DNA of 64,000 bases from UBA9676 sp963730065. Lineage in GTDB: Bacteria > Actinomycetota > Actinomycetes > Streptosporangiales > Streptosporangiaceae. Below are positions 60,771 through 64,000 of the stretch, one piece after another. The notes under the pieces were generated by a model. It was given only the letters and a program-made list of their open reading frames with translations. It was not told where the DNA came from and did not search any database. Numbering within the stretch: the first letter of the stretch is position 1; each line of letters opens with the position of its first letter. Both the position numbers and the translations under genes were made by a program. The stretch is taken from assembly GCA_963730065.1 (NCBI GenBank), contig CAVSQL010000020.1:248001-312000 (forward strand), given 5' to 3'.

Positions 60771-61571
60771 GTGTCTATGCCAGCGGCGTTCGACCTGTCG
60801 GGGCGGGTCGCACTGGTCACCGGGGCGGGCAGTCCGGACGGGATCGGGTTTGCCTGCGCGCGGCTGCTGGCTGAGCTCGGTGCTGCGGTGATGATCAGCG
60901 CCACCACGGGACGGATCCGGGACCGGGCCGGGGAGCTGCGTGACGCTGGGTTTGACGCGGCGGCGGCTGTTGGGGATCTCACCGATGAAGCTACGGCGCC
61001 GGGGCTGGTGGCGGCGGCGGTGGAGCGGTGGGGGCGGCTGGACATCGTGGTCAACAACGCCGGGATGGTCTCGGCCGCCGACCCCGTGTTCGAGTCCGGC
61101 GCGGTGGACGAGATGGACCTGGCGACCTGGCAGAAGTCGCTGGGGCGGAACCTGACGTCCGCGTTCCTGGTCACGAGGGCGGCCATGCCCGCCATGGCCG
61201 GCCGCGGCTGGGGGCGGATCATAATGGTGGCCAGCCTGACCGGGCCGGTGATGGCGATCCGTGCCGACGTCGCGTACGCCACGGCCAAGGCGGGCATGAC
61301 CGGCCTCACCCGCGCGGCGGCGGTCGACGCGGCCCCGCACGGGATCACCGTCAACGCGGTCGCCCCGGGCTGGATAGCGACCGGGTCGCAGACGCCGGAC
61401 GAGCGCGGCCAAGGGCTGGCCACCCCGGCCGGCCGGAGCGGCTCACCCGGTGAGGTCGCCGCCGCCGTCGCCTGGCTGGCCAGCCCGGGCGCGTCCTACG
61501 TCACCGGGCACTGCCTGGTGGTGGACGGCGGCAACTCCATTGCCGAGCAGCGCGCCGCACCCGCCTCCTGA
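60771..61571 (+). CDS. SDR-family oxidoreductase
   Basis: 266 aa. GRVALVTGAGSPDGIGFACARLLAELGAAVMISATT is an NAD(P) motif with an inserted SPDG. NNAGMV follows, and the catalytic site is IIMVASLTG...YATAKAGMTGLTRAAA (Ser...Tyr-x3-Lys intact). The tail has SYVTGHCLVVDGG. 3-oxoacyl-ACP-reductase-like. GTG 60771 is used, with ATG two codons later an alternative. Divergent from the kinase-aminotransferase across a 15-bp inverted repeat. Confidence 0.9.
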   Translation: MSMPAAFDLSGRVALVTGAGSPDGIGFACARLLAELGAAVMISATTGRIRDRAGELRDAGFDAAAAVGDLTDEATAPGLVAAAVERWGRLDIVVNNAGMVSAADPVFESGAVDEMDLATWQKSLGRNLTSAFLVTRAAMPAMAGRGWGRIIMVASLTGPVMAIRADVAYATAKAGMTGLTRAAAVDAAPHGITVNAVAPGWIATGSQTPDERGQGLATPAGRSGSPGEVAAAVAWLASPGASYVTGHCLVVDGGNSIAEQRAAPAS

Positions 61572-61629
61572 CGCCCGGGCACCACCCTTTTCACGAATCA
61601 CCCACCTTCGGCTGAGGCACTTGCCTGCT

Positions 61630-63438
61630 TCAGCCTTCGCGGCCGGATGGCGGCGGGGCGCCGGCGCCCGCCAGCGGGTGCGCGACCCGCTTGATGTTGA
61701 GCAGATTGGTGTAGGTCACGTTGTCGGTGGTGGAGGTGCGGCCGTAGGTCCCGCAGCCGAGAGTCAGTGACGGCGTGAGGCCGTTGCCGAGGCCGATGCA
61801 GCCCTGTGAGCCGGGGCCGTTGACCAGGATCCGGCTGGCTGGCATCTGCTGGGCGAAGGACATCTGCCGCCGCTGGTCGCGGGTATGGATGATCGCCGTG
61901 TGGCCGCGGCCGCCGTTGCCGAGGATCTGCAGGCACAGCCGGATGCCATCGTCGTGGCCGTCGGCGGTGAACAGCGACAGGAGCGGGGCGAGTTTCTCTT
62001 TGCCCCACGGGCCCGGCAGGGCCTCGCGGGGCACGGGGGCGACGAGCAGGCGGGTGCCGGCCGGAACTTCGATACCCGCCTGGGCGGCGATAGCCGTGGC
62101 CGCCTGCCCGAGCACGGTGCGGCGCAGGCGCCCGTCCTCCTCGTCGAACGCTATCCGCGCCACGCGATCTGATTCGGTGCTGCCGAGCACGGCCGCGCCC
62201 GCCCTGTGCAGCGCGGTGATGAACGAGTCGCGCACCGACCGGTTGACGACCAGGTTGTTCTCCGAGCCGCAGATGATGCCGTGGTCGAATGCCTTGCTGG
62301 CCACCACCGCCTGGGCGGCGGCCTCAACGTCGGCATCGGCGCAGACCCAGGCGGGCGCGTTCCCCGCCCCGACCCCGATCGCGGGCGTGCCGGAGCTATA
62401 GGCGGCTTTGACCATGGCCGTCCCGCCGGTGGCGAGGATCATCGACACGCCGGGGTGGCGCATCAGCGCGGCGGTCGTCGCCCGGGTGGGCCGCCACGGG
62501 ACGCTCTGGACCAGATCGGCCGGCGCCCCGCGGCGCCGCAGCACCTCGTGCAGCAGGCCCACGGTCGTGGCTCCGACGTCAGCCGCGTCGGGGTGGGAGC
62601 TCACGATGAGCGCGTCCCGCGCCTTGACGCAGATCAAGGCCTTGAACACCAGCGTCGACACCGGGTTGGTCATCGGGATGAGCCCCAGCACGACCCCCAT
62701 GGGATCGGCGATCTCGGTCAGCGGCTCCCGCCCGCCGCTGCCGATGACACCCACGCCCGGTTTCCCGATCAGTGATTGCGCCACGTTCAGGCTCGCGAAC
62801 CGGTTCTTGTCCGTCTTGTCGGCCACGCAGCCGATGCCGGTCTCAGCCACGGTCGCCGCGGCCAGCTCATGGGCATGGCCCGCGATCTGGGCGGCGAGCG
62901 CGGTGATGAGGTCGTCTATCTGCTCCTCGGGCCAGCCGGCGATGCTCTCCCGGGCCGCGGCCGACCGGGTTACGAGTGCATCCATGGCCTGGTCCGGCTC
63001 GCCCGCCAGGATGAACTCCTCAAGGTTCTTGGCGAAGGCACGGGCCTTCCCGGCGGCATTGCGCGACAGCCAGCGCAGCATCGCGACCCCGGCGGCTGGA
63101 TCGCTGTCGCACAAATCCCGCAGCGCGTCGGCGGACAGACGGCGCGCGGCGACGTCAGTGTGCGCGTACACGGTCGCAGACCGCGGGCTGTCGTCGAGCA
63201 GGCCGAACTCGCCGCAGACGGCGCCCGGCCCCATGATCGACACCACGCCATCGCTGTCGAAGTCGGGCCTTTCCACCTCCACGCGCACCTCACCCGAAAC
63301 AATGACGTAGCACGCGTCGCCCCGGCTGCCCTCACGCATGAGGCAGGCCCCCCGGCGGAACCGCACGGATTCCAGATGCGGCTCCAGCCCGGAGAGCCCG
63401 GCATCTTCCGGGCGCCGGTGCCCAGGCTCTGCGACCAT
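61630..63438 (-). CDS. cNMP-binding domain fused to CoA-acylating-type aldehyde dehydrogenase
   Basis: 602 aa from ATG 63436-63438 (AGAGGAG upstream). Residues ~15-125: cyclic-nucleotide-binding domain, LESVRFRRGACLMREGSRGDACYVIVSGEVRVEVE and the phosphate-cassette-like CGEFGLLDDSPRSATVYAHTD. Residues ~145-600: aldehyde dehydrogenase with AAATVAETGIGCVADKTDKNRFAS, GLIPMTNPVSTLVFKALICVKARDALIVSSHP, and nucleophile Cys390 in DHGIICGSENNLVV. This matches the acylating group (AdhE-N/EutE/SauS type) ending NVTYTNLLNIKRVA. The fusion implies allosteric control by a nucleotide. The HTH of CRP is absent. Confidence 0.88.
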   Translation of the reverse strand: MVAEPGHRRPEDAGLSGLEPHLESVRFRRGACLMREGSRGDACYVIVSGEVRVEVERPDFDSDGVVSIMGPGAVCGEFGLLDDSPRSATVYAHTDVAARRLSADALRDLCDSDPAAGVAMLRWLSRNAAGKARAFAKNLEEFILAGEPDQAMDALVTRSAAARESIAGWPEEQIDDLITALAAQIAGHAHELAAATVAETGIGCVADKTDKNRFASLNVAQSLIGKPGVGVIGSGGREPLTEIADPMGVVLGLIPMTNPVSTLVFKALICVKARDALIVSSHPDAADVGATTVGLLHEVLRRRGAPADLVQSVPWRPTRATTAALMRHPGVSMILATGGTAMVKAAYSSGTPAIGVGAGNAPAWVCADADVEAAAQAVVASKAFDHGIICGSENNLVVNRSVRDSFITALHRAGAAVLGSTESDRVARIAFDEEDGRLRRTVLGQAATAIAAQAGIEVPAGTRLLVAPVPREALPGPWGKEKLAPLLSLFTADGHDDGIRLCLQILGNGGRGHTAIIHTRDQRRQMSFAQQMPASRILVNGPGSQGCIGLGNGLTPSLTLGCGTYGRTSTTDNVTYTNLLNIKRVAHPLAGAGAPPPSGREG

Positions 63439-63720
63439 GCCCGTACTCCTCTGGGGCGAAGCTGACCCAGCGGGCCCCTCCACCCAGTTCTCGCACACCG
63501 CTGGCGCTGTGGCCAGAGGGCAGGCATGCCGGAAACGGGTGGTATTAGCACACCATCGCCGCGATGGCGGCCCGGGCCGGAACCAGCCGCGAGGCTGCTG
63601 CCTCCAGAATCAGACAGGCACCCAGATATTGCAGTAGAGCCGGCCCGGCCCCCACGCCGCCACGTGCCAGGCCGATCCTGTTATCTCCGCGCCGTTGACA
63701 GAGGAGTCCAGAATCGCGTC

Positions 63721-63767
63721 GTGATCATGGGATTACTGTCGTCCCAGCAGCAGTAACCCATGATCAC
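63721..63767. repeat. Long near-perfect hairpin (GTGATCATGGG motif)
   Basis: GTGATCATGGG(A)TTACTG on the left (63721-63738) pairs with CAGTAACCCATGATCAC (63751-63767): 17 bp with one bulged A, 12-base loop. Unlike the lon terminator next to it, the stem is AT-richer than its surroundings. May be a mobile repeat or structured RNA. Confidence 0.6.
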
Positions 63768-63779
63768 GAACCGGGCGGG

Positions 63780-63809
63780 CAGTGGCGGGCCTGCGCTTGC
63801 CCGCCACTG
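63780..63809 (-). terminator. lon terminator hairpin
   Basis: CAGTGGCGGGC (63780-63790) pairs exactly with GCCCGCCACTG (63799-63809) across an 8-base loop; it lies just past the lon stop codon (63815-63817). Confidence 0.7.
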
Positions 63810-63814
63810 GGCGC

Positions 63815-64000
63815 TCAGGCGGCCACGGCGGCCTGCGTGGTGGCTGGCTCCAGGGCCAGCTCGAGGACCTCGCGGACGTCGCTGACCGGGTGGATCTCCA
63901 GTTGCTCCCGCACGCCCTCGGGCACGTCCTCCAGGTCGGGCTCGTTGCGCTTGGGGATCAGCACTGTGGTGATCCCGGCCCGGTGCGCGGCGAGCAGCTT
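63815..64000 (-). CDS. lon: Lon protease, C-terminal part (rest beyond window)
   Basis: The minus strand reads KLLAAHRAGITTVLIPKRNEPDLEDVPEGVREQL..., continuing to HPVSDVREVLELALEP and TGA (63815-63817). KLLAAHRAGITTVLIPKRNEPDL is the invariant end of the Lon Ser/Lys protease domain; the Lys is the catalytic-dyad neighbour's downstream conserved LLAAHRAG strand. The ATPase and N-domains lie to the right. ATP-dependent degradation of misfolded and regulatory proteins. Confidence 0.9.
   Translation of the reverse strand, partial: KLLAAHRAGITTVLIPKRNEPDLEDVPEGVREQLEIHPVSDVREVLELALEPATTQAAVAA

Larger units (their letters stand above)
63439..63814. other. Gene-free region with two hairpins
   Basis: About 375 bases between the dehydrogenase gene and lon. 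It contains a 17-bp-stem hairpin (63721-63767) and the lon terminator (63780-63809). No ORF is supported. Confidence 0.5.

Noticed and set aside
60561..61412. N-terminal extension of the kinase-aminotransferase frame
   Set aside because: It is antisense to the SDR with an intact active site; family N-terminus starts at 60560.
1..64000. tRNA, rRNA and CRISPR arrays
   Set aside because: No cloverleaf, rRNA core or regularly spaced direct repeats were noticed on either strand; a dedicated search could still find a tRNA.

Overview
The window is very GC-rich, with G/C at almost every third codon position and many GTG starts. It carries actinobacterial hallmarks: Lsr2, a SigK/RskA pair, WYL and PucR regulators, DUF4397, and a PlsB–PlsC–WS/DGAT lipid locus. 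It is therefore chromosomal DNA of a large-genome filamentous-type actinomycete. Genus cannot be set from the sequence alone. No rRNA, tRNA or CRISPR was seen.

Layout. 1-3.66 kb is the right-hand end of an integrated element: the 3' end of an HNH nuclease gene, a decayed RepA-like ATPase, a small ORF, and a large serine recombinase at the boundary. Immediately outside the recombinase lies the last 12 codons of a VOC/glyoxalase gene, so the element appears to have entered the 3' end of a VOC gene. 3.9-15 kb holds mixed housekeeping and unknown genes: a beta-helix membrane protein, VOC, MmcQ/YjbR, a TIM-barrel protein, a glycolipid-binding-like protein, a CDF transporter, a methyltransferase, a thioesterase and an SDR. 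14.9-21 kb is an envelope/secretion-flavoured block: sigK-rskA, a secreted beta-propeller, an aldo/keto reductase, and a DUF4397 protein with a membrane partner. 21.3-28.7 kb has a P-loop kinase, a DUF1326-DUF2182 operon, an orphan ParA, Lsr2, a broken ABC permease, a deaminase, and a WYL regulator divergent from a hydrolase. 29-34 kb has an HrdB-like sigma factor, a cold-shock protein, RidA, VOC, a frameshifted cNMP-sensor histidine kinase and a GyrI-like protein. 34.3-38 kb is a catabolic module (PucR regulator, Rieske oxygenase, sarcosine-oxidase-type flavoprotein), plausibly for betaine-like N-methyl compounds. 38-47.9 kb has a MarR regulator with twin operators facing a 36-codon ORF, a frameshifted amidohydrolase, a NYN-LOTUS protein, a C45 peptidase, an SDR, a DAO-type flavoprotein, and a GntR-HD fusion with palindromic operators. 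47.9-52 kb has a DrrAB-type ABC exporter, an ECF sigma factor with a SnoaL-like tail, and a CBS protein. 52.2-60.6 kb has a fused HAD-PlsC-WS/DGAT protein overlapping plsB, then a kinase-aminotransferase fusion overlapping a methyltransferase. 60.7-64 kb has an SDR, a cyclic-nucleotide-binding domain fused to a CoA-acylating-type aldehyde dehydrogenase, and the 3' end of lon.

Five genes carry apparent single-base frameshifts: a RepA-like ATPase, a small membrane protein, an ABC permease, a histidine kinase and an amidohydrolase. This is a high density, and either real pseudogenes or base-level sequencing errors are possible. The most novel-looking items are the cNMP-aldehyde dehydrogenase fusion, the GntR-HD fusion with its palindromes, the triple lipid-synthesis fusion, the MarR/mini-ORF switch, and the VOC-gene integration site.
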